Of a DNA stretch of 64,000 nt, positions 1 through 8,483 are shown one piece after another (the stretch's first letter is position 1; each line of letters opens with the position of its first letter). The translations under genes were made by a program, and so were the position numbers. Source of the stretch: Marinobacter guineae (GTDB lineage: Bacteria > Pseudomonadota > Gammaproteobacteria > Pseudomonadales > Oleiphilaceae); NCBI RefSeq assembly GCF_002744735.1, contig NZ_KZ319339.1, positions 1,240,001 through 1,304,000 on the forward strand, in the 5' to 3' direction. The notes beneath the pieces are model-generated. The model ran no database searches. It saw nothing but the letters and a program-made list of their open reading frames with translations, and had not been told where the DNA came from.

Positions 1-491
1 CGAAGTTCGCGACGCGTGTGCCAGTACGCCCCTTGATAAGCGCTCTGATTGCGGCCGCGTCCCTTTTGGCGCCATAACAGGCTGTGACGGTTCAATAATC
101 CTACGACGAATCTGCCCCGGGTAACCCGAATAATCTCACTCAACGCATCTGGCCATTCCGGAACAAAACAAAGTGCGGTCACAGACATCACCCGGTCGAA
201 ACTGCTGTCCACAAACGGCAATTGCGCAGCGTTGGCAGGCAGGTAGCAGGTGTCTGAATCCTGGCCTCTGGCGTATGTCAGGGCTTCCCCATCAATGTCC
301 ACTCCGGTCACCGAGGGAGATTGAGGCAAGCCTGCTATCCGGCGAGTAAACCAGCCTGTGCCGCAGCCGACATCGAGTACCTTGTCCCCCGGCTGGCAGT
401 CCAACTCAGACGACAGCAGCCTGAACTCCGTCTCACCGATCCACCGGCCACGGCCACTGGCATACCAATGATCATACTGTTCCGGTGTCAT
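1..491 (-). CDS. Class I SAM-dependent methyltransferase (C-terminus cut by window edge)
   Basis: Reading leftward from an ATG at 491 the frame stays open to base 1, about 163 residues, so the C-terminus lies outside the window. Residues about 38-46 give the SAM-binding motif I (LDVGCGTGW), followed by an acidic strand end (VTGVDIDG) and a motif-IV-like segment (FDRVMSVTALCFV). This is the methyltransferase type 11 pattern; the substrate cannot be read. The start has an AGGA about seven bases upstream and overlaps the 3' end of the sterol-desaturase-like gene by 20 bases, so the two are probably translationally coupled in one operon headed by the ArsR/rhodanese regulator. Confidence 0.85.
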   Translation of the reverse strand, partial: MTPEQYDHWYASGRGRWIGETEFRLLSSELDCQPGDKVLDVGCGTGWFTRRIAGLPQSPSVTGVDIDGEALTYARGQDSDTCYLPANAAQLPFVDSSFDRVMSVTALCFVPEWPDALSEIIRVTRGRFVVGLLNRHSLLWRQKGRGRNQSAYQGAYWHTRREL

Positions 492-1323
492 GATGTTGTC
501 CTGTGTGCGCTGGACGCCTTGCGGTGTGACGGAAAGGCTGTACCAACATTTGAGCCAGCCGCAGATCGTGTTCCGTCCGGAAATCTTCAATTCCGATGGT
601 CATGCCCAGATGCCCCTTTTCAGGCTGGGCACGGTAGGTTCCGAAAAGCCGGTCCCACCAGGGTACGCTGAAGCCGAAGTTGCTGTCCGTTTCACGCTGA
701 ATGGCAGAGTGATGGACCCGATGCATGTCGGGTGTCACCAGAAACAGTCGTAACCAGCGATCGACCTTCTGCGGAAGACGAACATTTCCATGATTAAATA
801 GCGACGTCGCATTCAGAAGCACTTCAAACGCCACCACGGCCAATGCCGGCGCACCAATGAGCACAACAACCGCCATTTTGATGGCCATGGACAGCACAAT
901 CTCAAGTGGATGAAAACGCAAACCGGTCGTTACGTCGAATTCCAGATCGGCGTGATGCATGCGATGCAGTCGCCAGAGCCAGGGAACGGCATGGAAGATC
1001 CGATGCTGAAAATAAATGGCCAGGTCCAATGCGATAATGGCGAGAATCACAGCTCCCCAAGCCGGCATTGAAACCAGGTTCAGCAGGCCCCACCCGTGTT
1101 CGAAAGCATAAATGGCCGCGCCAACAGCGGCCAGGGGAAAGAACAGACGAACCGCCAGGGTGTCCAGAATCACGATGGCGAGATTGCCGGGCCAGCGAAC
1201 CAGGCGCTTGATGACTTGCGGACGTCGGCTAGCAACGATCTCCCAAATCGCCATCAGACTCAGCACCGAGGCAAAACCCAGAATCCGTATCGCCGGTTCA
1301 TTGGCCAGGATGAAATCTGACAC
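472..1323 (-). CDS. Sterol desaturase / fatty acid hydroxylase family protein
   Basis: An integral membrane di-iron oxygenase family protein of 283 residues. The histidine clusters expected for the metal site are present: HRIFH, HRMHH, HGN and HRVHH, followed by the conserved FGFSVPWWDRLFGTY stretch. Several hydrophobic segments precede and separate them. The family hydroxylates or desaturates lipids; the substrate here is unknown. The start is a GTG with a strong AGGAGGGTG Shine-Dalgarno, 12 bases after the stop of the ArsR/rhodanese gene, so it is the second gene of that operon. A second family member lies at 58031-58807. Confidence 0.9.
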   Translation of the reverse strand: MSDFILANEPAIRILGFASVLSLMAIWEIVASRRPQVIKRLVRWPGNLAIVILDTLAVRLFFPLAAVGAAIYAFEHGWGLLNLVSMPAWGAVILAIIALDLAIYFQHRIFHAVPWLWRLHRMHHADLEFDVTTGLRFHPLEIVLSMAIKMAVVVLIGAPALAVVAFEVLLNATSLFNHGNVRLPQKVDRWLRLFLVTPDMHRVHHSAIQRETDSNFGFSVPWWDRLFGTYRAQPEKGHLGMTIGIEDFRTEHDLRLAQMLVQPFRHTARRPAHTGQHHDTGTV

Positions 1324-1335
1324 GGTTCACCCTCC

Positions 1336-1992
1336 TCAATGGACCGGCAAGCCCGCCGCTTTCCACTCTGGAAACCCCTCATCAAATCGGCGCACCCGGA
1401 AGCCAAGCTTGCGCAGCCTTTCTACCGCCTCATGGGACAGCACGCAGTAAGGGCCACGGCAATAGGCGACGATTTCCCGATCTCTGGGCAGCGCATCCAG
1501 CATGGTTTCCAGCTCATCCAGGGGGATATTGATGGCATCCGGCAGGTGGCCCGCCTGAAATTCTTCGTGGGGCCGAACATCCAGCAACGCGACCGATCCT
1601 TCCCGCAAACCGGCCAGAAGATCGTCCCGCGAGACAGCCTCCAGAGTGCCGCCCGGATCGTCAGAGTCAAACAGCCGGCTAACAAGGCGTTCCACTTCGG
1701 CCAGATTGGTTTCGGCTACGTCGCGTAGCAGGCTCATGAGCGTCACGATGCGCTCGTCCGTCAGCCGGTAGATCACTTGCTTGCCAGAGCGGGTCGCCGT
1801 GACCAGCCCGGCCCTGCGCAGGTGTTGCAGGTGCGCCGAGGCATTGCCCACGGTCAGTTCTGCCGTGTTTGCCAGCGATTCCACGGACGCTTCGGATTGT
1901 GCCAGGCGCTCCAGCAGCGCGAGCCTGTGCCCGCTACCCAGCGCTTTGCCAACTTGGGCCAAGGTGTCCAGAAGATCTTGTCGGGCTGTCAT
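1336..1992 (-). CDS. ArsR-family regulator fused to a rhodanese domain
   Basis: A 218-residue two-domain protein. Residues about 10-100 form an ArsR winged helix (SVESLANTAELTVGNASAHLQHLRRAGLV). Residues about 115-215 form a single rhodanese domain with the catalytic cysteine in CRGPYC and the typical DVRPHEEFQAGHLPDAINIP entry. Known fusions of this kind are repressors that sense sulfane sulfur or related thiol chemistry through the rhodanese cysteine; which ligand applies here is inference. The gene is the first of a leftward operon and faces a rightward operon with sulfur-transfer genes across a 114-base spacer carrying an inverted repeat. Confidence 0.92.
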   Translation of the reverse strand: MTARQDLLDTLAQVGKALGSGHRLALLERLAQSEASVESLANTAELTVGNASAHLQHLRRAGLVTATRSGKQVIYRLTDERIVTLMSLLRDVAETNLAEVERLVSRLFDSDDPGGTLEAVSRDDLLAGLREGSVALLDVRPHEEFQAGHLPDAINIPLDELETMLDALPRDREIVAYCRGPYCVLSHEAVERLRKLGFRVRRFDEGFPEWKAAGLPVH

Positions 1993-2052
1993 TTTACTAC
2001 CTCATTTTATTCGGGCGATGGGCCGTTGCTTGACAGCCCAAATCTTTCCATT

Positions 2053-2072
2053 ATTCTAATAACTAATAGAAT
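2053..2072. promoter_or_regulatory. Candidate operator for the ArsR/rhodanese regulator
   Basis: ATTCTA and TAGAAT form an inverted repeat with an 8-base AT-rich spacer, in the middle of the spacer between the regulator and the DsrE-like gene. ArsR proteins normally bind AT-rich dyads of this size overlapping promoters, so one site could control both divergent operons. Binding is inferred from position and symmetry only. Confidence 0.45.
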
Positions 2073-2106
2073 GTTTGCAAGTCAATTCGTGTAAGGAGCC
2101 TCCCCG

Positions 2107-2451
2107 ATGAAAGCCCTGATCCTCATTAACGACCCACCCTATGGAACCGAGCGCCTCTATAACGGTTTGCGTATGGCGCATGCCCTGATCAAGAAGGACT
2201 GCGAGGTCACCGTCTTTCTCATGGGCGATGCGGTGTCAGGCGCCAAGACGGGCCAGAAAACCCCGGATGGTTTCTACAATGCCGAACGCATGGTCAAGCG
2301 GGCAGCGCTGAAGGGAAACGTCCTACTGTGCGGCACCTGCATGGATGCCCGGGGCATTTCCGAGGAGGAAGTGGTCAAAGGAGCCCAGCGCAGCACCATG
2401 GATGAATTGGCGGATGTGACCATGGCCGCTGACAAAGTGTTGGTGTTCTGA
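2107..2451 (+). CDS. DsrE/DsrF/TusD-like sulfur relay protein
   Basis: A 114-residue soluble protein of the DsrE-like fold. The N-terminus (KALILINDPPYGTERLYNGL) and the segment CEVTVFLMGDAV match YchN/DsrE-type proteins, and CGTCMDARG near residue 77 carries two cysteines, one at the position used for persulfide transfer in this family. An AAGGAG Shine-Dalgarno precedes the ATG. It is the first gene of a tightly packed operon (3-base gap to the MFS gene) facing the ArsR/rhodanese regulator. A role in handling sulfane sulfur is inferred from family and context. Confidence 0.88.
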   Translation: MKALILINDPPYGTERLYNGLRMAHALIKKDCEVTVFLMGDAVSGAKTGQKTPDGFYNAERMVKRAALKGNVLLCGTCMDARGISEEEVVKGAQRSTMDELADVTMAADKVLVF

Positions 2452-2454
2452 GCC

Positions 2455-3675
2455 ATGAGCGACTCTCAGGGCATGTGCCAGCTGGAGAAACGCAACGTTG
2501 CCATTCTGGTGATCAGCCAGGTGATGTTCATGGTCGCCGCCATTACGGTGATGACCCTGAGCGGTGTGGTCGGCCAGCAATTAAGCCCCGACCCTGGTCT
2601 GGCAACCCTGCCGATCGCCTTCATGATGCTGGGCACGGTGATCTCCACCCTGCCGGCGTCATTGTTCATGAAAAAAGTGGGGCGGCGCCGGGGTTTCATT
2701 GTCGGTGCAGCCCTGGGCGGAGCCGGCGGCGGGGTACTGAGTTTTGCCGGCGTTGCCATCCAGTCGTTCGCGGTGTTCTGCCTGGGCAGTCTGCTGCTGG
2801 GGCTGTATCAGGGCTTTGCCATGTATTACCGATTCGCGGCGCTGGATGTGGCCAGCCCGTCGTTCCGCAGCCGGGCCATTTCCTTCGTCCTGGCCGGTGG
2901 CGTGGCTGCCGCATTTCTGGGGCCCTGGAATGCCAGTGCCATGGGCGAACTGGTTCCCGCTGTTCCCTCTGGCGGCCCTTATCTGATCATTGCCGTTTTG
3001 GCGTTGGTGGCGATTGCCCTGCTCAGCCAATTGAAAGTGCCTTATGTCGGAGAACCCCACGAAGGGGAAAGCACCCGCCCCATGGGCACCATTGCCCGAA
3101 ACCCAGCATTTTTAGTGGCATTAGCGGCAGGTGCCATCGGGTACGCCATCATGATACTGGTAATGACCGCCACACCACTGGCCATGCGTGCCAATGACTT
3201 CGAAATGGGACAAGTGGCGTTCATTATGCAGTGGCATGTGCTGGGTATGTATGCACCGTCGTTCTTTACCGGCAGTCTGATTGCACGTTTCGGGTTGGGC
3301 CGTATTCTGACAGCCGGCTGCCTGATTCTGGTGGGCACCGCTGTAACGACTTTACTGGGCGCAACACTCGTACATTTCTGGGTGGCGTTGGTACTTCTGG
3401 GCGTGGGCTGGAACTTCCTGTTCATCGGTGGCAGCACCCTGCTTGCCACTTTGCACACCGAAGCCGAACGGGGCAAAGTCCAGGGCGTCAACGACCTGGT
3501 GATTTTTGCCATGGTCACCGTGGGTTCACTGATGTCCGGAACGCTCCTGCATCACCTGGGTTGGGAGACCATGAATCTGCTGATGCTGGCGCCCATCGGA
3601 GTCGTTGCGCTGTTAATACTCTGGATGCGTTTGAACCGAGCCTCTTTACCAGTGGCCCAGACCAGGACGTCATAA
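2455..3675 (+). CDS. MFS transporter
   Basis: A 406-residue polytopic protein with about twelve hydrophobic segments and the MFS loop 2-3 motif region around KKVGRRRGFIVGAALG. It lies 3 bases after the DsrE-like gene and 12 bases before the cysteine desulfurase homologue, so it is part of the same operon. The cargo is not evident. The setting between two sulfur-transfer proteins suggests a sulfur-containing compound or an ion produced or scavenged by this pathway, which is inference. Confidence 0.9.
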   Translation: MSDSQGMCQLEKRNVAILVISQVMFMVAAITVMTLSGVVGQQLSPDPGLATLPIAFMMLGTVISTLPASLFMKKVGRRRGFIVGAALGGAGGGVLSFAGVAIQSFAVFCLGSLLLGLYQGFAMYYRFAALDVASPSFRSRAISFVLAGGVAAAFLGPWNASAMGELVPAVPSGGPYLIIAVLALVAIALLSQLKVPYVGEPHEGESTRPMGTIARNPAFLVALAAGAIGYAIMILVMTATPLAMRANDFEMGQVAFIMQWHVLGMYAPSFFTGSLIARFGLGRILTAGCLILVGTAVTTLLGATLVHFWVALVLLGVGWNFLFIGGSTLLATLHTEAERGKVQGVNDLVIFAMVTVGSLMSGTLLHHLGWETMNLLMLAPIGVVALLILWMRLNRASLPVAQTRTS

Positions 3676-3687
3676 AGGATCACCCGT

Positions 3688-4827
3688 ATGCCAAACCCGA
3701 TTTATCTTGATCACAACGCAACTACCCCCGTGGCAACGGAAGTTGCTGCTGCCATGTGTGATGCGCTTAGGAACCTCTACGGAAATCCCTCTTCCGGCTA
3801 CTTCCTCGGTCAGGCGGCTGCCATGGCAATTGCTGATGCCCGGCAGGCGGTAGCTGACCTGATTGGCGGTAATCCTGAGGAACTGATCTTTACCGGCTGC
3901 GCAACGGAAGCCAATAACCTTGCCCTGTTGGGGTTGGCAAGGGCCTCTGCCGACAAAAGGCACCTGATAATCAGCGCGGTGGAGCACCCGGCTGTGATGG
4001 CGCCGGCTCGTTATCTGGAGAGTCAGGGTTGGGGATTGACGGTTGTTCCCGTGGATGAGTATGGGCGGGTATCGGCCGACGCCGTGGCTGACGCGGTGAC
4101 CCCCGACACCACCCTGGTGTCCATCATGCTGGCGAATAACGAAGTAGGCACCCTCCAGCCGGTGGCGGAGATAAGTCGTTTACTGAAAGGTCGCAACGTA
4201 TTGCTGCACACCGACGCCGCCCAGGCCGTCGGGAAACTCCCGGTCAATGTCGAGGATCTGGGCGTGGACCTGCTCACCGTGGCTGGCCATAAATTCCAGG
4301 CCAGCAAGGGCATTGGCGCCCTGTATGTCAGGGAAGGGACTCCCATACGTAACATTCTGTTTGGTGCCGGTCATGAACGAGGACTCCGGCCGGGTACGGA
4401 AAATGTGCCCGCGATCATCGGGCTTGGAGTTGCTGCCCAATTAGCCAGCCAGCGGCTGGTATTGCGCGATGATCGCCTGTGCCGGCATCGCGACCAACTA
4501 CACGAGCGGCTCCGGTCTGCCATACCGGGCCTGGCACTCAATGGTCATCCTGAACATCGCCTGCCCAACACATTGAACATCTCGTTTCCGGGCGTAACGG
4601 GCAAGGCGTTGTTGGCTGCGGCCAGCGAGACGGTGTTGGCATCGGTGGGGTCGGCCTGCCACTCCGACGAAGAAGGCCCCAGCGGCGTACTCGGGGCGAT
4701 GGGACTGCGTGCTCGCCGAGCCAATGGCGCTGTTCGCTTGTCAACGGGTTGGGAGACCACGGCCGAAGACATTGAGCTGGCTGCGCATGGGCTGATCCAG
4801 GCCTGGTCACAATTAACAACCAATTGA
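3688..4827 (+). CDS. Cysteine desulfurase family (NifS/IscS-like) aminotransferase
   Basis: A 379-residue PLP enzyme of aminotransferase class V. The N-terminal IYLDHNATTPV, the PLP-binding lysine in AGHKFQASKG, the RPGTENVP segment and the cysteine loop GSACHSDEEGPSGVL are all present, so the catalytic set for taking sulfur (or selenium) from cysteine (or selenocysteine) looks complete. No iron-sulfur assembly genes (iscU, sufBCD) are adjacent, so a housekeeping IscS role is unlikely. The operon context with DsrE, two MFS transporters and a rhodanese-type regulator points to a dedicated sulfur mobilisation task. Start chosen at the ATG with AAGGA upstream. Confidence 0.9.
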   Translation: MPNPIYLDHNATTPVATEVAAAMCDALRNLYGNPSSGYFLGQAAAMAIADARQAVADLIGGNPEELIFTGCATEANNLALLGLARASADKRHLIISAVEHPAVMAPARYLESQGWGLTVVPVDEYGRVSADAVADAVTPDTTLVSIMLANNEVGTLQPVAEISRLLKGRNVLLHTDAAQAVGKLPVNVEDLGVDLLTVAGHKFQASKGIGALYVREGTPIRNILFGAGHERGLRPGTENVPAIIGLGVAAQLASQRLVLRDDRLCRHRDQLHERLRSAIPGLALNGHPEHRLPNTLNISFPGVTGKALLAAASETVLASVGSACHSDEEGPSGVLGAMGLRARRANGAVRLSTGWETTAEDIELAAHGLIQAWSQLTTN

Positions 4828-4843
4828 GAAGAGGCCTGCCGGC

Positions 4844-6154
4844 ATGGAACCCAATACCGCTTCGTACGAGCACTATCGCCATGGCATTCGGGAGAACCTG
4901 CATCAGTTCAGCCATCAGCTGGGCCAGGTGTTTCTGGTTGGTCTGACCATCGGCATGATGCGAACCGTCGTTCCGGCACTTGCAGAATCGGAGTTCGGCG
5001 TGGCTGAAGGCTCCTTTCTGATGCTGACGTCCTTCGTGGTGGCCTTTGGACTGGTCAAGGGCGTTCTGAACTTCGTAGCCGGACGACTTGCGGAGCGTAT
5101 CGGGCGCAAGAAGGTACTCTTGTACGGTTGGCTCTCCGCCATCCCGATCCCTGTGATGGTGTTGCTGGCTCCATCATGGGGCTGGATTGTGGCGGCTACT
5201 GTGTTGCTGGGAGTCAATCAGGGCCTCTGCTGGTCCATGACTCAGACCTCAAAAATGGACATCACCCGGGCCGATGAGCGAGGCCTGACCATGGGCCTCA
5301 ATGAGTTCTCTGGTTATGTGGGCGTTGCCATCGCCGGCATCGTCACCGGTTACCTCGCGATTGGACTTGGCCCGCGCATGGGATTGTTTGTGTTTGGCGC
5401 AGTCGTCATCGGCTTGGCCATTGTTCTGACGCTCATTTCTATCCGGGAAACTCACGGGTGGGCGAAGGCGGAAAGCGCCCGTCATGCCAGCGGAACGGCT
5501 ACTGGCCCTAAAGCTCGCTTACCTGGGAACATATCGGATAACCCCACGACCGGGGAGGTTTTTACGCTCATGAGCTGGCGTGATCGTCGGATGGCGGCGT
5601 TCAGTCAGGCCGGCCTGGTTGAGAAATTTGTAGACGCCCTTGTCTGGGTGTTTTACCCGGTCTACTTGTACCAACAGGGCCTGGGGCTCGGCGCCATTGG
5701 CTGGATTGTGGGGATTTATGGGTTTGTCTGGGGTGGCTCCCAGTTTGTGACCGGGCGCCTGTCAGATCACATTGGGCGCCTCAAGCCGATTGTGTGGGGC
5801 ATGTGGTTGTGCGGCGGTGGCGTTGCCCTGATGCTGCTTGGCGACGGTGTTCTCTGGTGGTCTTTCTCAGCGGCTGTCACCGGTATTGGTATGGCACTGC
5901 TTTACCCCAATCTGAGTGCGGCGGTAGCGGACATTTCCCATCCAAACTGGCGCAGCTCTGCCATTGGGATATACCGTTTCTGGCGTGACCTTGGTTACGG
6001 CATCGGTGCTCTGGCCTTTGGGATTATCGCCAACGTGACCGGAGTGGTCACCAGCGGTTTCTGGTTTGTCGCGATTGCGATGTTTCTTTCCGGCGCCCTG
6101 GTCATGCTCTGGGGCGAAGAGACCCATCCACGTCTGAACCCCAAACGCGAATGA
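4844..6154 (+). CDS. MFS transporter
   Basis: A 436-residue transporter with about twelve membrane segments. Two copies of the MFS signature loop are visible: AERIGRKKVLLYG near residue 80 and SDHIGRLKPIVWG near residue 305. An extended central loop of about 50 residues separates the halves. It begins 16 bases after the desulfurase-like gene and is the last gene of the operon. It is not a close copy of the MFS gene at 2455-3675, so the operon carries two distinct transporters. Cargo unknown. Confidence 0.9.
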   Translation: MEPNTASYEHYRHGIRENLHQFSHQLGQVFLVGLTIGMMRTVVPALAESEFGVAEGSFLMLTSFVVAFGLVKGVLNFVAGRLAERIGRKKVLLYGWLSAIPIPVMVLLAPSWGWIVAATVLLGVNQGLCWSMTQTSKMDITRADERGLTMGLNEFSGYVGVAIAGIVTGYLAIGLGPRMGLFVFGAVVIGLAIVLTLISIRETHGWAKAESARHASGTATGPKARLPGNISDNPTTGEVFTLMSWRDRRMAAFSQAGLVEKFVDALVWVFYPVYLYQQGLGLGAIGWIVGIYGFVWGGSQFVTGRLSDHIGRLKPIVWGMWLCGGGVALMLLGDGVLWWSFSAAVTGIGMALLYPNLSAAVADISHPNWRSSAIGIYRFWRDLGYGIGALAFGIIANVTGVVTSGFWFVAIAMFLSGALVMLWGEETHPRLNPKRE

Positions 6155-6497
6155 GGGGAAGCCTCGTCACTTTGAATTTACTTGTAAACCTCCCTTTTTC
6201 AGTTGCATCGCTGCTTAGAGTTTTCCGTCCGTTAGTGCTTCGCCAAGTATTCCTATGGTGCCAAGCCCTCTAGTGGATTTCGGGCGCGCGAATGTCCGCT
6301 TTTGTTTAAGAGCGCACATGCAGCCGGAACCCGGCGTCAAAAGCAATTATCGCTACCTGCAAAGTCAGCTTTACCCACAAAAACTGTGGATAACTTTGTG
6401 GGAACAGCTCGGATAGGTGTCTTCAGCCCTGCAATGGCAGGGCCTCAGCAATTGTGGCGTTTTAATGACCGGCCAGCGAATAAATGGCCTTATCAGG
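6155..6497. other. Intergenic spacer with a DnaA-box-like palindrome and a small hairpin
   Basis: No convincing gene lies here. Bases 6374-6402 form an inverted repeat (CCCACAAA / TTTGTGGG) whose interior holds TGTGGATAA at 6385-6393, a perfect match to the DnaA box on the opposite strand. Bases 6426-6443 form a 7-bp hairpin (GCCCTGC / GCAGGGC) downstream of the trxC stop without a T-tract. The spacer separates two convergent transcription units. Confidence 0.5.
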
Positions 6498-6941
6498 CTA
6501 GCGAATACCCTTGGACTGCAGCCACTGACCGATCTGCGCCTGATTCATGGCGCCGCTCTGGCGGGCCACTTCCCGGCCATTCTGGAACAGGATCATGGTA
6601 GGGATGCTGCGAATGCCAAACTGGCTGGCCGGAGCCTGAGCCTGTTCGGTATTGAGCTTGGCAAAACGGACTTTGCCCCGCCAGTCCTTTGCGGCCTGCT
6701 CAAACTGCGGCGCCATCATCTTGCAGGGGCCGCACCAGCTGGCCCAGAAATCCACCAGTACCGGCACATCACTGCGTCCTGTATGGGCGGCAAAGTTCTG
6801 GTCTGTCAGTTCCAGAACCTGGTCCGGCCACAGCGGCTGTTTGCAGGCGCCACAGTTTCCACCGGATGACAGCTTGTCTGCGGGCACACGGTTTACCTTG
6901 TGGCAATGGGGACACACCAGGTGTCGGATGTCAGTTGTCAT
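6498..6941 (-). CDS. trxC: Thioredoxin 2
   Basis: A 147-residue cytosolic thiol-disulfide oxidoreductase. The N-terminal 35 residues carry two CxxC pairs (CPHC and CGAC) that form the zinc-binding module peculiar to thioredoxin 2, and the thioredoxin fold follows with the active site WASWCGPCKMM and the cis-proline segment RSIPTMILF. Length and layout match the TrxC family, which reduces protein disulfides under oxidative stress. An AGAGGG precedes the ATG. Monocistronic by position. Confidence 0.95.
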   Translation of the reverse strand: MTTDIRHLVCPHCHKVNRVPADKLSSGGNCGACKQPLWPDQVLELTDQNFAAHTGRSDVPVLVDFWASWCGPCKMMAPQFEQAAKDWRGKVRFAKLNTEQAQAPASQFGIRSIPTMILFQNGREVARQSGAMNQAQIGQWLQSKGIR

Positions 6942-7003
6942 TGAATACCCTCTATTCGTCTGTTAACCAGAACATCGGGGCAGCTGGACGGAATTCAAGC
7001 CGG

Positions 7004-7387
7004 CTAAAAATCCGACATCGCATCCTGCAGATCGCGCTTCAGCTCCTCCGCCTCAGTGATCCACACGGTTTTATCGAGGCCCGGAAACACGCCGACATCA
7101 AGCCCATCCTTGGTCAGCCCCGGCACCCACTTCCTGAAAAAATCTGGCAAGGAGATACTTCGAGGAGACAGATCATCCGCACCCTTGGCGTATTCGGTGG
7201 CAAACTCCGATGCGGGCCACACGGGCAGGTACTCCACATCGCCATCATCTGAGACAATTTTCAGGAAGCGATTGTCGTTGTTCACCAGAATCCAGATTTC
7301 GCGCTCCTCTCCTACCTGGCTCAGGAAGTAGTCGTACCGCTCTTCACCATCCATTTCGATAATCGGGGTAAGTTCATCGCTGCTCAT
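7004..7387 (-). CDS. DUF2750 family protein
   Basis: A 127-residue cytosolic protein beginning MSSDELTPIIEM. The run ERYDYFLSQVGEEREIWILVN and the later PVWPASEFATEYA match the DUF2750 pattern; function is unknown. The open frame extends further upstream, but the extension overlaps the CPBP protease gene in another frame and looks unlike the family, so I take the internal ATG at 7387, which has GGAG about 10 bases upstream. The gene lies just downstream of the CPBP gene on the same strand. Confidence 0.82.
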   Translation of the reverse strand: MSSDELTPIIEMDGEERYDYFLSQVGEEREIWILVNNDNRFLKIVSDDGDVEYLPVWPASEFATEYAKGADDLSPRSISLPDFFRKWVPGLTKDGLDVGVFPGLDKTVWITEAEELKRDLQDAMSDF

Positions 7388-7434
7388 GTCAGGCACGCCA
7401 CTCCAACAGGTTGCTTTCGGGTAGATTTCGGAGC

Positions 7435-8238
7435 CTAACACGTATTCCGGGAGGACTGACGTCCCGTTTTCCAAAACATCACAAGCAGCATCGCCAAAGC
7501 GAGGTTTCCGGTGAGCATAAACGGATACATAGCGGGTGAGATTCGCAACCACTCACCGGTAAAGTTCATCATTGCGTGGAAAATCAGAACCGCGAGTATG
7601 CTTCGCTGGGTGCAGTTATAAACATACACAATCAACAACGTATGGCAGATGATCATCGGCATCCACCAGTAAAGTTCCGGGTTAAAGGTTGTATTGGCAT
7701 AGTACCCTGGAAACCAGACAAAGGGCGCATGCCAGATGGCCCAGACAGCGCCATTAACCAGACCTGCAACAATGGGGCTGTAGCGCTGCAGCAGAGCTTC
7801 CAGGTAAAAGCCACGCAAGCCTACCTCTTCCACAGCCGGAAACACGAAGGACAGCACAAACAGGAACAGCAATGGCCCCGGATCAACAAACAACAGCCAG
7901 TTCGTATTGAGGGGCTCGCCGGCAATACCCAGGAGCCGTGCCACACCGGCCATGGCAAGATCGAACACCAGCCAGAAGAACAGGAGAACCAGCCACCAGC
8001 GGCCAGGAATGCGCCGCCAGTCAGTCAGGCGCTGCCATAGATCCCGCAACTGGTCTTTCCCGCCCGCCACAGCGGCTAAACCAAGACCCGCAACGATTGG
8101 ACTGGCACCACCGAGTAAAAACCAGATCAGGTTTGGAAACGCCCAGACCGAGGACTCCGACAACAGCACTGGCACCCAGAAAAGATAGGCCCAACCCAGG
8201 TAAACCAGGGGAAACGCTATTAAAGGTCGCCTGATCAA
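7435..8238 (-). CDS. CPBP family intramembrane metalloprotease
   Basis: A 267-residue polytopic membrane protein of the CAAX protease / Abi family. The diagnostic glutamate motif EEVGLRG lies near residue 138, a second motif (WAIWHAPFVWFP) carries the conserved HxxF-type histidine, and a third histidine region (CHTLLIVYVY, FHAMMNFTG) follows. These residues form the zinc site of CPBP proteases. The start is a TTG preceded by GGAGAG. Substrate unknown; bacterial relatives act in peptide maturation or self-immunity, but no bacteriocin gene is visible nearby. Confidence 0.88.
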   Translation of the reverse strand: MIRRPLIAFPLVYLGWAYLFWVPVLLSESSVWAFPNLIWFLLGGASPIVAGLGLAAVAGGKDQLRDLWQRLTDWRRIPGRWWLVLLFFWLVFDLAMAGVARLLGIAGEPLNTNWLLFVDPGPLLFLFVLSFVFPAVEEVGLRGFYLEALLQRYSPIVAGLVNGAVWAIWHAPFVWFPGYYANTTFNPELYWWMPMIICHTLLIVYVYNCTQRSILAVLIFHAMMNFTGEWLRISPAMYPFMLTGNLALAMLLVMFWKTGRQSSRNTC

Positions 8239-8483
8239 TGACGCTCTCCTCCGTAGGCCATCGTTCCAAACAGTATCCTGGCAATCTGCCCTGCTTTGGC
8301 GCTGCTCTTGGCAATGGTATGCCTTTCTGCTGTTCGGAGTGATTCTGGTGTTTTTTTGCGGGGTCGTTCCTCAGGGGGAACTTCTCGGAAGTGGCCTTTC
8401 CTTTCGCCTCCCTCCCAGCCTTCCTGCTGAGTGGTACCGAACAATGCGAGTCAGAAAGCCTGAATGTGACGAGCTGACAGGCC

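Noticed and set aside
8235..8444. Leftward 69-codon frame ending within the CPBP start
   Set aside because: Composition is odd (very basic, low-complexity start), no family seen, and the CPBP gene with its own ribosome site accounts for the end.
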